A stretch of 64,000 nucleotides of DNA from Kitasatospora sp. GP82 (GCF_029892105.1 NZ_JARZAJ010000010.1:62001-126000); one strand, 5' to 3'. Positions 35,004 to 44,123 are shown, counted from the stretch's first letter. Made by a program: numbers and translations. Notes: generated by a model from the letters alone, not told the origin.

Positions 35004-36338
35004 TCAGCCCTGGGCGGGGAAGTCCGGTACGGGGATGTCGAGTTCGGCACCGCTGAGGGCCCAGGCGAGGCCGGTCGCCGGGTCCTCCAGGGCCAGATGG
35101 AGATACCACAGCTCGTCGGCCGGCTCGCACCAGACGAAGCAACGCAGGCGCGCCACCAGCGCGTTGACCTCGGGTACGGAGGTCCGGGGCTCGCCGGTCA
35201 TCGCGGACAGCACCCGCCAGAGCGCGAGTCGACCGTGCGCCGCGCCATGCGCCGGGCTGCCGGATGCGGCTTGCACCAGGGCGGGGTACGCGGCACCGAA
35301 GGCGACGTGGCCGCCGATCACCCGCCGCAACGGCACCCGGCTCCCGGACGGACCGGCGCGGCGGGCGCTGCCGGTGCTGCCGGTGCTGCCGGTGCTGCCG
35401 GTGCTGCCGGTGCTGCCGGTGCTGCCGAGCAGACTCTCGGACACCGAGCGGCCCGGCGCGGACCGGTCCGGCAGCGGCCGGTCCACCGCACGCCGGTCCA
35501 CCGCACCGCGATCCACCGCGCGCCGGTCCGGACCGGTCCCGTCCGTCGTCGGCCGCTCGGGCATCCGGCGGTTCGTGGCCCACAGCCCGGGCCCGAGCCG
35601 CTCCATACCGAACTCGCCCGGCCCCGGCAGACCCGCCGCCCAACCGGCGGACGCCGAACGGCCAAAGGGCCGGCAGCCCGACACCAGCTGTGCCGCCGCA
35701 TCCAGCGCGGAGCCGCGTACGCAGGCCGCCTCCAGCCATGGGACGAGCCCGGCCAGCAGCCGAGTGGCCGTCAACCTCGGGGCCTGGCGGCCGGGCGGAG
35801 GCAGATCGACAGGTCCGAGCCCCTCCCGGGTGGCGGGCAGGGCCAGTAGGGCGCGGCGCGCACCGCCCGTACGCAGGTACTCGCGGACCCGGCACCGCTC
35901 GTCCCAGCCGGGCACCTCCCACGGTTCGAGCGCCAACGGTACGCCGTCCTGATCGGGCTCCGCCCCGTACGAGAGGTCCTCGCCGAGCAGTACCCGGGTG
36001 TGCGCGACCAGCCGGCGGACCGGGGCCGGGCCGAGCAGCGGGGCCAGCCGGCGCCAGGAGTGGCGCGTCGCCAGTACCTCCCACAGCGGCCCGGCATCGT
36101 GGTCGGCCGGGCCGGCGGCGGTACCGGGGGCGCCGTCAGAGTCGAAGAGCCGCGCCGCGATCTCGGGCGGTGCACCGTACGCGAGAAGGTGGCCCAGCGG
36201 TGCGGCCTCGACCGCCGCCCGCGCCTCGCCACTGCGGGCCGCAGCCTCCGCCCGGGTGCGCCGGTACAGGCCGAGCAGCTCGGGCCAGCGGCCCTCGTCG
36301 GCCAGGGCGCGCAGTCTGCGCTCCTCGTACGTGATCAC
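35004..36338 (-). CDS. Hypothetical streptomycete protein with Gly-Ser-Thr repeat
   Basis: A 444-residue protein of no recognised domain. It is rich in Ala, Arg, Leu and Gly. Near residues 305-325 a run of seven Gly-Ser-Thr units (encoded by 9-bp repeats) follows an Asp-Arg-Arg-Ala-Val-type repeat, both probably disordered linkers between an N-terminal globular part and a conserved C-terminal part (RVPLRRVIGGHVAFGAAYPALVQ... ELWYLHLALEDPATGLAWALSGAELDIPVPDF). The start is GTG at 36336-36338 with no clear ribosome site. Not coupled to a neighbour. Confidence 0.75.
   Translation of the reverse strand: MITYEERRLRALADEGRWPELLGLYRRTRAEAAARSGEARAAVEAAPLGHLLAYGAPPEIAARLFDSDGAPGTAAGPADHDAGPLWEVLATRHSWRRLAPLLGPAPVRRLVAHTRVLLGEDLSYGAEPDQDGVPLALEPWEVPGWDERCRVREYLRTGGARRALLALPATREGLGPVDLPPPGRQAPRLTATRLLAGLVPWLEAACVRGSALDAAAQLVSGCRPFGRSASAGWAAGLPGPGEFGMERLGPGLWATNRRMPERPTTDGTGPDRRAVDRGAVDRRAVDRPLPDRSAPGRSVSESLLGSTGSTGSTGSTGSTGSTGSARRAGPSGSRVPLRRVIGGHVAFGAAYPALVQAASGSPAHGAAHGRLALWRVLSAMTGEPRTSVPEVNALVARLRCFVWCEPADELWYLHLALEDPATGLAWALSGAELDIPVPDFPAQG
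35365..35427. repeat. Seven tandem 9-bp units inside the hypothetical gene
   Basis: GTGCTGCCG is repeated six times after one variant unit GCGCTGCCG. Read on the minus strand it codes for Gly-Ser-Thr units. Whole codon multiples keep the frame, so copy number can change without destroying the protein. Confidence 0.9.
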
Positions 36339-36501
36339 ATTTTGCAGCGTACGTCCGGAAACCCGTCATCAGCTGACACATCGTCAGTGCGGTGCGTCGT
36401 ACGGTCCGCTGCCCGGACACCCGGTTCGAGGCGGCGCCCGACGAGCCGCGCCCGACGAGCCGGATGGTCGGGCGCAGCAGGCTCGGCCACAGCGGGATCG
36501 G

Positions 36502-37830
36502 TCACTGCGGGGGCTTGCCGCCCGTCAGGGCCCAGCGGATGTCGGAGAAGCCGCGCTGCTGTTCGGTCAGGCGCCCTGCCTTGACCTGCTGGAAGGTCAC
36601 CCAGGTGTTGACCAGTCGGGGGGTCTCCGCGCTGGGCAGCATGTCGGTCATGCCCCAGTTGAGCGGAGGTGTGGCACCACCGGGGTCGAGGGAGTCGCCG
36701 CTGTCCAGCTGGGTCCGCAGGGACTTGGCGGTGAGCGGCTGACCGGCCGAGCGGATACGGTCGGCGGCCTGGAAGAAGACCTGGTAGGCGACCCAGGTGT
36801 TCTGCACGCCCAGGTCGGAGATGTCGATGCGCTGGTCGCTGCCGGACTGGACGGTGGCCCGCAGGTCGTCCCAGACCCGCGAGGCCTCCGGCGGGTACCA
36901 GCCGGTCGCGTAGCTCTCGTTGAGCGGGCTGTCGGCACCGCCCGTGGCGTCGATCACGGACTGCTGGACGCTGCCGAGCAGCGAGGCCAGCAGGGTGCGC
37001 TTGGGGCCCACCCGCCGGTAGGCCTCGATCAGGCTCAGGGTCTGGTCGGGGCCGAGCGCGTTGGTCACGCAGGAGCCGGTCCTGTCGTCGCCGATCGCCC
37101 GCTGCGCGGCGGCGGTGAGGTCGGTGGCCTTCTCCGCCACCTTGACGTCGGACAGCTTGACCCCCGAGGGCTGGAGCGCCCCGCTCAGATACCGGGTCAG
37201 GGTGTCCCCCGCCCTGGTGTCGGGCCGGATCAGCGCGACGCTGCGGCAGCCGGCCGCCGCGAGCTGGCGTCCACTGCCCGCGATCAGCGTCGGCGTGCCG
37301 CCGGCCACGGGGTAGGAGTCCGGGCTGCTGAACTCGGCGCTGGAGAGGCCGAATCCGCCGAGGTAGGGGATCCGGGCGCTCTCCAGCGCGGGCATGAAGG
37401 TGTCGCCGTACTGGCTGTACGAGCCGATCACCGCCACCGCATGAGCGTCGACCGCCTGCCGGGCGCAGGCGGTGGCGCCTTCCACGGTGTTCTGTTCGTT
37501 GCAGGTGAGCACCTTCAGCTTCCGCCCGCCGACGCCGCCCTTCGCATCGACGGACCGGCCGATCGCCTCGGCCACCGCGGTCACCCCGTGCCGGTCGGCG
37601 GCACCGGAGCCGGACGGGGCCCAGGTCATCACGGTGTAGTCGCCGCCGTCACCGCCACCGGCCGCCGCCGGGCCGCCGCAGGCCGAGGTGGCCAGCAGGC
37701 CGGGGAGCACGACCAGTACGGCGGCCATGGCCCCGGCCCGGCGGCGAACCGCACCGGGACGCGATCCGTCGGACGACTGCTGCCCCTCGTGCGCGAGCCG
37801 TCTCGCCGACGGTTCGGATCGCCTCGCCAT
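36502..37830 (-). CDS. ABC transporter substrate-binding lipoprotein (LivJ-type)
   Basis: A 442-residue secreted lipoprotein. A signal peptide of ~50 residues with a twin-Arg-rich N-region ends at SACGG, so the Cys would be lipidated. The mature part has the type-1 periplasmic binding fold of branched-chain amino acid/urea binding proteins: AEAIGRSVDAKGGVGGRKLKV, then DAHAVAVIGSYSQYG, and YLGGFGLSSAEF. No permease or ATPase is adjacent, so the ligand and transporter are unknown; it may act as an orphan sensor. The start ATG at 37828-37830 follows GGAGGG. It is on the same strand as the conservon but 200 bases beyond it. Confidence 0.85.
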   Translation of the reverse strand: MARRSEPSARRLAHEGQQSSDGSRPGAVRRRAGAMAAVLVVLPGLLATSACGGPAAAGGGDGGDYTVMTWAPSGSGAADRHGVTAVAEAIGRSVDAKGGVGGRKLKVLTCNEQNTVEGATACARQAVDAHAVAVIGSYSQYGDTFMPALESARIPYLGGFGLSSAEFSSPDSYPVAGGTPTLIAGSGRQLAAAGCRSVALIRPDTRAGDTLTRYLSGALQPSGVKLSDVKVAEKATDLTAAAQRAIGDDRTGSCVTNALGPDQTLSLIEAYRRVGPKRTLLASLLGSVQQSVIDATGGADSPLNESYATGWYPPEASRVWDDLRATVQSGSDQRIDISDLGVQNTWVAYQVFFQAADRIRSAGQPLTAKSLRTQLDSGDSLDPGGATPPLNWGMTDMLPSAETPRLVNTWVTFQQVKAGRLTEQQRGFSDIRWALTGGKPPQ

Positions 37831-38029
37831 GGTGCTGCCCTCCTGGTCTCCGGCCGTACGCGGAACCCCTTCACCGCGACCGTCCGGGACGCGGGCCGCT
37901 GGTCGGTCATTGATCACCCAAGCCGCAGACGGGCAAGGCCCGGCGGAATCGACGCGAACAACAGGAGGACGGGAGCGGAATACCAGGATGAAGTGATGAC
38001 CAATCAGGTGACGGTCCGCCGGACGGCGA

Positions 38030-38635
38030 TCACCCCACGTCCGCGAGCAGGCGGGCGGCGTGCACCCGTCCGGCGTACTCGACCAGGTTGATCAGGACGT
38101 TCTTGCCCGAACTCCGGTGCCGCGCATCGCACATAACCACCGGTGTGTCCCCGTCGAGGTCGAGCGCGCGGCTGACCTCCTCGGGACGGAAGTCGCGGGT
38201 GCCCGCGAACCGGTTGACGGCGACCACGAAGGGGATGCCCCGGTGCTCGAAGAAGTCCACCGCCGGGAAGCAGTCGGTCAGCCGCCGGGTGTCGGCCAGC
38301 ACCACGGCACCGAGCGCGCCCTGTGCGAGTTCGTCCCAGAGGAACCAGAAGCGGTCCTGTCCCGGCGTGCCGAAGAGGTAGACGGACAGACCGTCGCGGA
38401 TGGTGATCCGGCCGAAGTCCATCGCCACCGTGGTGGTGCTCTTCTGCTCGACCCCGCCGAGATCGTCCACGCCCCGGCTCGCGGCGGTCAGTTGCTCCTC
38501 GGTGCGCAGCGGCCGTATCTCGCTGACCGAACCGACCAGCGTGGTCTTGCCCACCCCGAAGCCCCCGGCCACCAGGATCTTGAGAGCGAGTACCGGAGTG
38601 TCGGACCCTGGAGTGTCAGAGAGCGCGGAGTCCAT
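38030..38635 (-). CDS. cvnD: Conservon GTPase CvnD
   Basis: A 201-residue small GTPase of the streptomycete conservon family. Walker A GGFGVGKTTLVGSVSEI near residue 22, FGTPGQDRFWFLWDEL as the switch II region and AVNRF instead of the canonical NKxD. It should form a membrane-associated complex with CvnA, B and C as a heterotrimeric G-protein-like switch. Its ATG at 38633-38635 lies inside the end of cvnC (20-base overlap). The usual P450 partner CvnE is absent here. Confidence 0.92.
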   Translation of the reverse strand: MDSALSDTPGSDTPVLALKILVAGGFGVGKTTLVGSVSEIRPLRTEEQLTAASRGVDDLGGVEQKSTTTVAMDFGRITIRDGLSVYLFGTPGQDRFWFLWDELAQGALGAVVLADTRRLTDCFPAVDFFEHRGIPFVVAVNRFAGTRDFRPEEVSRALDLDGDTPVVMCDARHRSSGKNVLINLVEYAGRVHAARLLADVG

Positions 38636-39056
38636 TGATGACCTCCTGGAGAATGTGCTCGTCGGGGAGCAGGGCGGGCGGTACGGGACGGCTGACCCGG
38701 ATGTACTCGGCATCCAGCAGGTCACCCAGCAGGACGCGCACCACCCCGAGCGGCAGGTCGATCTCGGCGGCGATCTCGGCGACGGAGAGCGCGTTGTTCC
38801 GGCAGAGCTCCAGGATCAGGCCCTGCTCGGGTCCGACGGGCAGCTCCATCGCGTCCACCACATCACTGACCACCAGGGCGATCAGATCGAACTCCCGGCC
38901 GGTCGGCCTGGTGCGGCCCTTGGTCATCGCGTACGGGCGGACCATCGGACCGGCCGCGTCGTCGTACCACTGGGTGGGCTGCTGCGGCGGCGGCGGCGGG
39001 TAGCCGAACGCCGAGTCGGGGAGGTAGTGGCGCGGTGGGTAGGGCATCGCGCTCAC
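38616..39056 (-). CDS. cvnC: Conservon DUF742 protein CvnC
   Basis: A 146-residue DUF742 protein. The N-terminal ~35 residues are Pro/Tyr/Gln-rich; then the conserved VRPYAMTKGRTRPTGREFDLIALV block, a winged-helix-like body (ELCRNNALSVAEIAAEIDLPLGVVRVLLGDLLDAEYIRV) and the LLPDEHILQEVINGLRAL end. It starts with GTG at 39054-39056 overlapping the cvnB stop by GTGA. Confidence 0.93.
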   Translation of the reverse strand: MSAMPYPPRHYLPDSAFGYPPPPPQQPTQWYDDAAGPMVRPYAMTKGRTRPTGREFDLIALVVSDVVDAMELPVGPEQGLILELCRNNALSVAEIAAEIDLPLGVVRVLLGDLLDAEYIRVSRPVPPALLPDEHILQEVINGLRAL

Positions 39057-39463
39057 CCCCCGACCGCGCTGCGTGGCGGGGTGTAGAGGTGCTCGCCGAC
39101 CCGGCGGACCAGCCGGGCCATCTCGTACGCGATCAGGCCGAGGTCGGCCTCGGCGGTGGAGAAGACGGACAGGCAGGTGCCCTCGCCCGCCGCAGCGACG
39201 AAGAGGAAGCCGTGTTCCAACTCGACCATGGTCTGCCGGACTTCGCCCGCGTCGAAGTGCCGCCCGGCACCCTTCGCCAGGCTGTGGAAGCCGGAGGCTA
39301 CGGCGGCCAGGTGCTCACCGTCCTCGCGACCGAGACCGGCGGAGGTGCCCATGGCCAGACCGTCTGCGGAGAGGATCACGGCGAATCTGACCTGCGCGAC
39401 CCGGGATACCAGTTCGTCGAGCAACCAGTTGAGCTCTCCGGCGTGGTGGGTGCTGCCGATCAT
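39053..39463 (-). CDS. cvnB: Conservon roadblock/LC7 protein CvnB
   Basis: A 136-residue roadblock/LC7 domain protein: ELNWLLDELVSRVAQVRFAVILSADGLAMGTSAGLGREDGEHLAAVASGF and the later LFVAAAGEGTCLSVF. Roadblock proteins often act as scaffolds or regulators of small GTPases. The ATG at 39461-39463 overlaps the cvnA stop by one base (TGATG). This start leaves out an unrelated N-terminal extension of the open frame. Confidence 0.94.
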   Translation of the reverse strand: MIGSTHHAGELNWLLDELVSRVAQVRFAVILSADGLAMGTSAGLGREDGEHLAAVASGFHSLAKGAGRHFDAGEVRQTMVELEHGFLFVAAAGEGTCLSVFSTAEADLGLIAYEMARLVRRVGEHLYTPPRSAVGG

Positions 39464-42267
39464 CAATGCCGTCCTTCCGCGTTGGTGGAACCTGAGGGGG
39501 AGCTCGAAGCCGAGCCGGTGGGGGAAGCCGAGGGGCCGCCGGTGGCACCGGGGCGCTGCGGGCGCTGGCTCTTGCCGCGCGCCCACCCCTGCTGGTAGGC
39601 GGACATCGCGGCGCGCGCCTCCTCGGGGTTGCGCCCGGCGGCGACCGGGCCGCGGGGGCGGGCACCGGGCTGCGGTCGGGGCGGGGCCTCGCGCAGCTGC
39701 GGGGCCAGGCTGGCCTGGCGGACCCGGCGCGGGAGTTCGTCGCCGATGGCAGCCGGGGCCGCACCGACTGTCCGGGGCCCAGGCGCACCGGGCGCCTGAG
39801 CCGGGCGCGGCCGCTGTGCGGGCGGAGCCTGGCCGGCCCCGAGCGGACGGACGACCGGGAGCCGGGGCGGACGGCTGCCGTCCGCGCTGAACGGGGTCGG
39901 CCGCAGCACCCCCGGGTGGTTCCCGCTCGCGCCGAACGGCTCCACCGCGCCCGGCGGCAACGGACCCCTCGCGGCAGCGGGCGCCACGGACGGCGGCGCG
40001 GTGGGCGGCGCCGGCAAAGGTGCGACCGGAGGCGCGGCCGGCGGAGGCGGTGGCGCCGGGGTCCGCACCTGGGTATGCAGCTGCGTCCGGGTGTGCGTCT
40101 GAGCCGACCCGGCGTCATCCAGCAGGGACGACAGGTCCTCGGGCTCGGGCGCACGCTCCGGATGTGCCTCCAGCAGCGCGTTCGGCAGCAGTACGACCGC
40201 TGTGGTGCCGCCGTACGCCGACGGCCGCAGTGCGACACCGACCCGCTGGCGCTTGGCCAGTCGGCTCACCACGAACAGTCCGAGCCGGTCGCTGTCGAAG
40301 AGGTCCACCTCCTCGGCGGCCGCGATCCTCCGGTTGGCGTCGGCGAGCGCCTCGGGGCCCATGCCAAGGCCCCGGTCCTCGATCTCCAGTGCGTAGCCGT
40401 TGCCGACCTGCTCGCCCCTGATGTGCACCTTGGTGTGCGGCGGCGAGAACCCGGTCGCGTTCTCGACCAGTTCGGCGATCAGATGGGTGAGGTCGGCGAC
40501 GGCCGGACCGGTGAGGGCCGCGTGCGGCAGCCGGTGCACCTCGACCCGGGCGTACTCCTCGACCTCGGCGACCGCCGCGCGGACCACGTCCATCAGCGGT
40601 ACGGGCTTGCGCCAGGCGCGCCCGGGCACGGCACCGGACAGGATGATCAGACCCTCGGCGTGCCGCCGCATCCGGGTGGTCAGGTGGTCGAGGCGGAACA
40701 GGTCCTCCAGTTCGGCCGGGTCCTCGGTGCGGCGTTCCATGGCGTCCAGCAGGGTCAGCTGACGGTGCACCAGGACCTGGCTGCGCCGGGCGAGGTTGAC
40801 GAAGACCCCGGAGACGCCGCTCAGCACCTCGGCTCGCTCGACGGCCGCCGTGACGGCCGCGCGCTGCACGGTACCGAGGGCGCCGTGCACCTGGCCGATC
40901 TCGTCCTCCCCGTGCGGGCGCAGCGGGGCCTCGGCCTCGATGTCGATCTCCTGGCCGGCGCGCAACCGCCGCATGGTGGCGGGGAGTTTGCGGCCGGCGA
41001 GTTCGAGGGCGGAGTTGCGCAGGCCGATCAGCTCGGTGACCAGGCCGCGTCCGATCTGGACGGAGATCAGCAGGGAGGCGACGACCGCGCCCAGTCCGAG
41101 CAGCACTGCGGCACCGGAGGGGGTGAACAGGCCTAGTGCGTAAGGGTCTACGCGCTCGGCGGCCGCGCTTCCGGCGGTGGTCTCGACGGCCATGAGGGCG
41201 CGGGCGACGTTGTCGGAGGCCACGGCCCACTGGTCGGCGCTGACGGCGGCCAGGGCGCCCTGGCCGCCGGAGGCGGTGCGGACGGCGTCCTCGTAGCGGG
41301 TGAGGTCGCGGTAGTCGGTGCCGGAGGAACCCGAGGTGCCCGAGGTGATGGCGGCGAGCGCACTGCGGTCGGCGGTGCGCAGGTCTCCCCCGGCGCTCTG
41401 CGCGAAGAGGCGGCGAGCGTAGACGGCGGCGTCGAACTCGCGCAGCTGCTGGTCCGTCAGGCTGCCTGCGGTCTGACCGCTGCGCAGCAGGGAGTCCTCG
41501 CGGGCGAGCAGCTCGCGGGAGCGGGCGAACTCCATCAGCACCCTGGCGTCGGAGGCCGCCTGGTGGTCCTGGAGCTGGGTGACGGCGCCGGTGACGTCGA
41601 AGGCCCGGTCGATCGCGGCGGTGTAGGCGGCGTAGGTCTCGGCCCAGCCGACCGAGCGGGTGAGCACCCGGCTGCGCAGCTGGCCGAGGGAGGTGACGGC
41701 GGCGCCGAGCGCGTCCACCCGGGCGGCGGCTTCGGTGCCCAGGCCCTGCGCGTCGGCACTGTTGTAGTGCTCGCCCAGGTTGAGCGGCGCGACCGCTCGG
41801 TCGGTGGCGGCGGTGGCGTCGCGCAGGGTGCTCTCGCGGGCGGCGCCGGGGGCGGCGAGCAGCTGCCCGGCGGCGCTGCGTTCGGCCTGAAGTCCGGTGA
41901 TGGTGGCGTCGACCGGGCCGAGCAGGGTGCGGTGGACCTGCTGGAGGCTGAGCAGGTCCCAGACGTTCTGCGCGGTGGTGACGGTGGCGAAGGACCAGAG
42001 GGCCATCACGGAGACCACCGGGACCATCAGCAGCGCGACGATCCTGGCGCGTACCGTGCGCGGGCGCAGCCGCAGCCGGGGGGCGCGGACGGCGGGCCCG
42101 GGCTGCGGCGGGGGCGGCAGCGGAACGGGTACGGCCTCGCGGGCGGGCGGACCCGCGTGGGCGCCCCTGCGCTGCCCGGTGCCACCGGGCCGGACGGGGC
42201 CCCGGGCGGCGCTGCTCGGGGTGGTGGCTGCCGGTGCGCTGCGGGTGCTACCGCGGCGTACTCGCAT
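39463..42267 (-). CDS. cvnA: Conservon sensor kinase-like protein CvnA
   Basis: A 934-residue membrane protein. Transmembrane helix at ~residues 75-100, an extracytoplasmic nitrate/nitrite-sensor-like helical region (~100-370), a second helix (~375-400), HAMP-like linker, then a histidine-kinase-like ATPase domain (IAELVENATGFSPPHT, IEDRGLGMG, GLFVVSRLAKRQRVGVALRPSAYGGTTAVVLLP). A clear phosphoacceptor His box is not obvious, as is common in this family. The last ~200 residues are Pro/Ala-rich. ATG 42265-42267 with AAAGG upstream is chosen; the frame extends 26 codons further. It heads the cvnABCD operon. Confidence 0.92.
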   Translation of the reverse strand: MRVRRGSTRSAPAATTPSSAARGPVRPGGTGQRRGAHAGPPAREAVPVPLPPPPQPGPAVRAPRLRLRPRTVRARIVALLMVPVVSVMALWSFATVTTAQNVWDLLSLQQVHRTLLGPVDATITGLQAERSAAGQLLAAPGAARESTLRDATAATDRAVAPLNLGEHYNSADAQGLGTEAAARVDALGAAVTSLGQLRSRVLTRSVGWAETYAAYTAAIDRAFDVTGAVTQLQDHQAASDARVLMEFARSRELLAREDSLLRSGQTAGSLTDQQLREFDAAVYARRLFAQSAGGDLRTADRSALAAITSGTSGSSGTDYRDLTRYEDAVRTASGGQGALAAVSADQWAVASDNVARALMAVETTAGSAAAERVDPYALGLFTPSGAAVLLGLGAVVASLLISVQIGRGLVTELIGLRNSALELAGRKLPATMRRLRAGQEIDIEAEAPLRPHGEDEIGQVHGALGTVQRAAVTAAVERAEVLSGVSGVFVNLARRSQVLVHRQLTLLDAMERRTEDPAELEDLFRLDHLTTRMRRHAEGLIILSGAVPGRAWRKPVPLMDVVRAAVAEVEEYARVEVHRLPHAALTGPAVADLTHLIAELVENATGFSPPHTKVHIRGEQVGNGYALEIEDRGLGMGPEALADANRRIAAAEEVDLFDSDRLGLFVVSRLAKRQRVGVALRPSAYGGTTAVVLLPNALLEAHPERAPEPEDLSSLLDDAGSAQTHTRTQLHTQVRTPAPPPPPAAPPVAPLPAPPTAPPSVAPAAARGPLPPGAVEPFGASGNHPGVLRPTPFSADGSRPPRLPVVRPLGAGQAPPAQRPRPAQAPGAPGPRTVGAAPAAIGDELPRRVRQASLAPQLREAPPRPQPGARPRGPVAAGRNPEEARAAMSAYQQGWARGKSQRPQRPGATGGPSASPTGSASSSPSGSTNAEGRH

Positions 42268-42334
42268 GGGTAAGGGCCTTTCGATGCTGGTACTGGGACC
42301 TGTCCGGCGGGACTCGGGGGGTGGTGAGGGAACG

Positions 42335-43132
42335 TCAGGCGGCACGGTCGAGCTCGGAGGTGCGGAGGTCCTCCACGGTGAGCTCGCCGGCCTCGCGGTA
42401 TGCGGCCCGCTCCTGGGCCGTCGGGGAGAGCGCGACGAAGGCGGAGGTGAGGAAGAGGAAGGAGCCGAGGCAGACGGCGAGCGGGAAGATGAACTGCATC
42501 GGGGTGGCGCCGTCGAGGCCGGTGCGCGCGGGGTGCATATGGACGTGGACGGCGGCCATACCGGTGTAGTGCATACAGCTCACCGCGATGCCCATGACCA
42601 GCGAGGCCGCACCGGCGGCGTACACGTTGCGAATGGTGATGGCGGCCCAGAGCGCGGCGGTGGCCGCGGCGACGGCGATCAGTACGGAGAGGCCGACGGT
42701 CCCGGGGTCGTAGTTGATCGCACCGTGGAAGCGGATGGCCGCCATGCCGAGGTAGTGCATGGCGGCGACGCCGAGTCCGGTGGTGAGTCCCCCCAGGGCC
42801 AGCGCCCAGCCCCGGTGGCTGCCGTAGCCGACAGCGAAGACCCCGGCACCGACCACCAGGACGGCGACCAGCAGGCTGAGGATGGTGAGCGGGACGTTGT
42901 AGCGCAGTTCGGTACCGCTGACGCTGAAGCCGAACATGGCGATGAAGTGCATGGTCCAGATGCCCGAGCCGATCGCGGCGGCGGCGGTGAGCAGCCAGTT
43001 GCGCCGGGACGCGCCGGTCGCGGACAGGGCCCGCAGCATGCAGCGCAGGCCGAGGGCTGCGCCCGCGCAGGCCATCACGTACGAGAGGGTCGGTGTGAGC
43101 CAGCCGAAGCTGAAGTGGTTCAGGGTTCCCAT
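42335..43132 (-). CDS. MHYT-domain integral membrane sensor
   Basis: A 265-residue membrane protein with about seven transmembrane helices. The three hallmark motifs MHFIAM, MHYLGM and MHYTGM are present; their Met and His residues are proposed to bind copper or another metal and to sense oxygen, CO or NO. The C-terminus is a short soluble tail. GGAGG precedes the ATG at 43130-43132. The gap to cvnA is only 67 bases on the same strand, so it probably is the first gene of the same transcript. Confidence 0.93.
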   Translation of the reverse strand: MGTLNHFSFGWLTPTLSYVMACAGAALGLRCMLRALSATGASRRNWLLTAAAAIGSGIWTMHFIAMFGFSVSGTELRYNVPLTILSLLVAVLVVGAGVFAVGYGSHRGWALALGGLTTGLGVAAMHYLGMAAIRFHGAINYDPGTVGLSVLIAVAAATAALWAAITIRNVYAAGAASLVMGIAVSCMHYTGMAAVHVHMHPARTGLDGATPMQFIFPLAVCLGSFLFLTSAFVALSPTAQERAAYREAGELTVEDLRTSELDRAA

Positions 43133-43360
43133 CGGGCCTCCGGGCGGCATGGACCGTCTGGCCGGGCCGGTGTTCGACGGAGTGTCGACCGGCTGACGTC
43201 AGGTCATATGCCTTTCGCATAAGCGCTTTCGGTCTCGGATGCGCTGGACGCTACCCAGCGTCCGGAACTGGTCACCAGAAGATGTGAAAAGCTGCCCACG
43301 AAGGCCCGCGAGTGTGCTCGAATGGTGCGGCGAGTACGCTCCGTTCGAGCTGACGTACCG

Positions 43361-43690
43361 TCAAACTGCCTCCGGACACGCTGGAATGCCGAAAGCTCGC
43401 CGATACGCCAGCGGGGAGACCCCGATGGCGCTGTGCAGGTGCTGGCGCAGCGAAGCGCCGGTGCCGAACCCTGCCCGGTGGGCGACCAGGTCCACCCCGG
43501 CCGCCACACCGGCGGAGGTGAGGACGTCCCCGTCGTCGACGAACAGCACGTCGGGGTCGACGCGCACGGAGGTGAACAGCCGTTGCAGCCGCTCCGCCTC
43601 ACGCCAGTGGGTGGTGGCCGGACGCTGGTCGAGCAGCCCGGCTGCCGCCAGTACGTACGCACCGGTGCAGATCGCCAAGGCCCGTGGCGC
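43361..43690 (-). pseudogene. GlxA-like AraC-family regulator remnant
   Basis: The minus-strand frame begins inside the family at RALAICTGAYVLAAAGLLDQRPATTHW, the region around the conserved Cys of the DJ-1/PfpI-like domain. It then runs to DVLTSAGVAAGVDL. It is immediately followed by VAHRAGFGTGASLRQHLHSAIGVSPLAYRRAF, which is the second helix-turn-helix of the AraC domain. About 85 residues between (rest of the first domain and first helix-turn-helix) are missing, in frame. The N-terminal ~100 residues are gone as well, cut at the same place as the opposite-strand oxidoreductase remnant. Confidence 0.8.
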
Positions 43691-44123
43691 GTATGTGGTC
43701 GGGACGGCCCGCGAGGTCAAGCACGAGTTCGTGCGCGGGCTGGCTGCGGACGAGGTCGTCGACTACACGCGACAGGACTTCGCCGTGACCGTCAAGGACC
43801 TCGACGTCGTCCTCGACACCATCGGTGGCGAGTACGGGGCCCGCTCGCTGCGCACCCTGCGCCCCGGCGGCACCCTGGTCTCCGTCCTCCCGCTCGACCC
43901 GGACTTCCCCGCCGAGCAGGCCGGGCAGGCGCGGATCCGGGCCGTGTTCATGCTGGTCGGGCCCGATCTTGCCGGGCTGTGCGCAATCGCCTCACTGGCC
44001 GAGAACGGGCAGCTGAGGGTCGTGGTCGACACGGTCGTCCCGCTGGCGGAGGCCGCCGAGGCACACGCCAGGGGCGAGACCGGGCGCACCGCAGGAAAGA
44101 TCGTCCTGTCCGTGACTCCGTGA
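43668..44123 (+). pseudogene. Zinc-binding dehydrogenase/quinone oxidoreductase remnant (C-terminal half)
   Basis: From QIAKARGAYVVGTA onward the plus strand encodes the C-terminal ~150 residues of an NADP-dependent medium-chain (QOR-type) oxidoreductase: GLAADEVVDYT, VLDTIGGE, LRPGGTLVSVLP, PLAEAAEAHARGETGRTAGKIVLSV. The N-terminal catalytic domain, the first part of the Rossmann fold and a start codon are missing. It abuts the GlxA-like remnant, so a single deletion appears to have removed the promoters and 5' parts of both divergent genes. A frame with ATG at 43239 exists but its first part is antisense to the regulator. Confidence 0.8.

Noticed and set aside
36338..36501. Possible small gene between the hypothetical and the binding lipoprotein
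   Set aside because: Only 160 bases, no ribosome site or coding pattern; contains at most a short CTGAC/GTCAG dyad.
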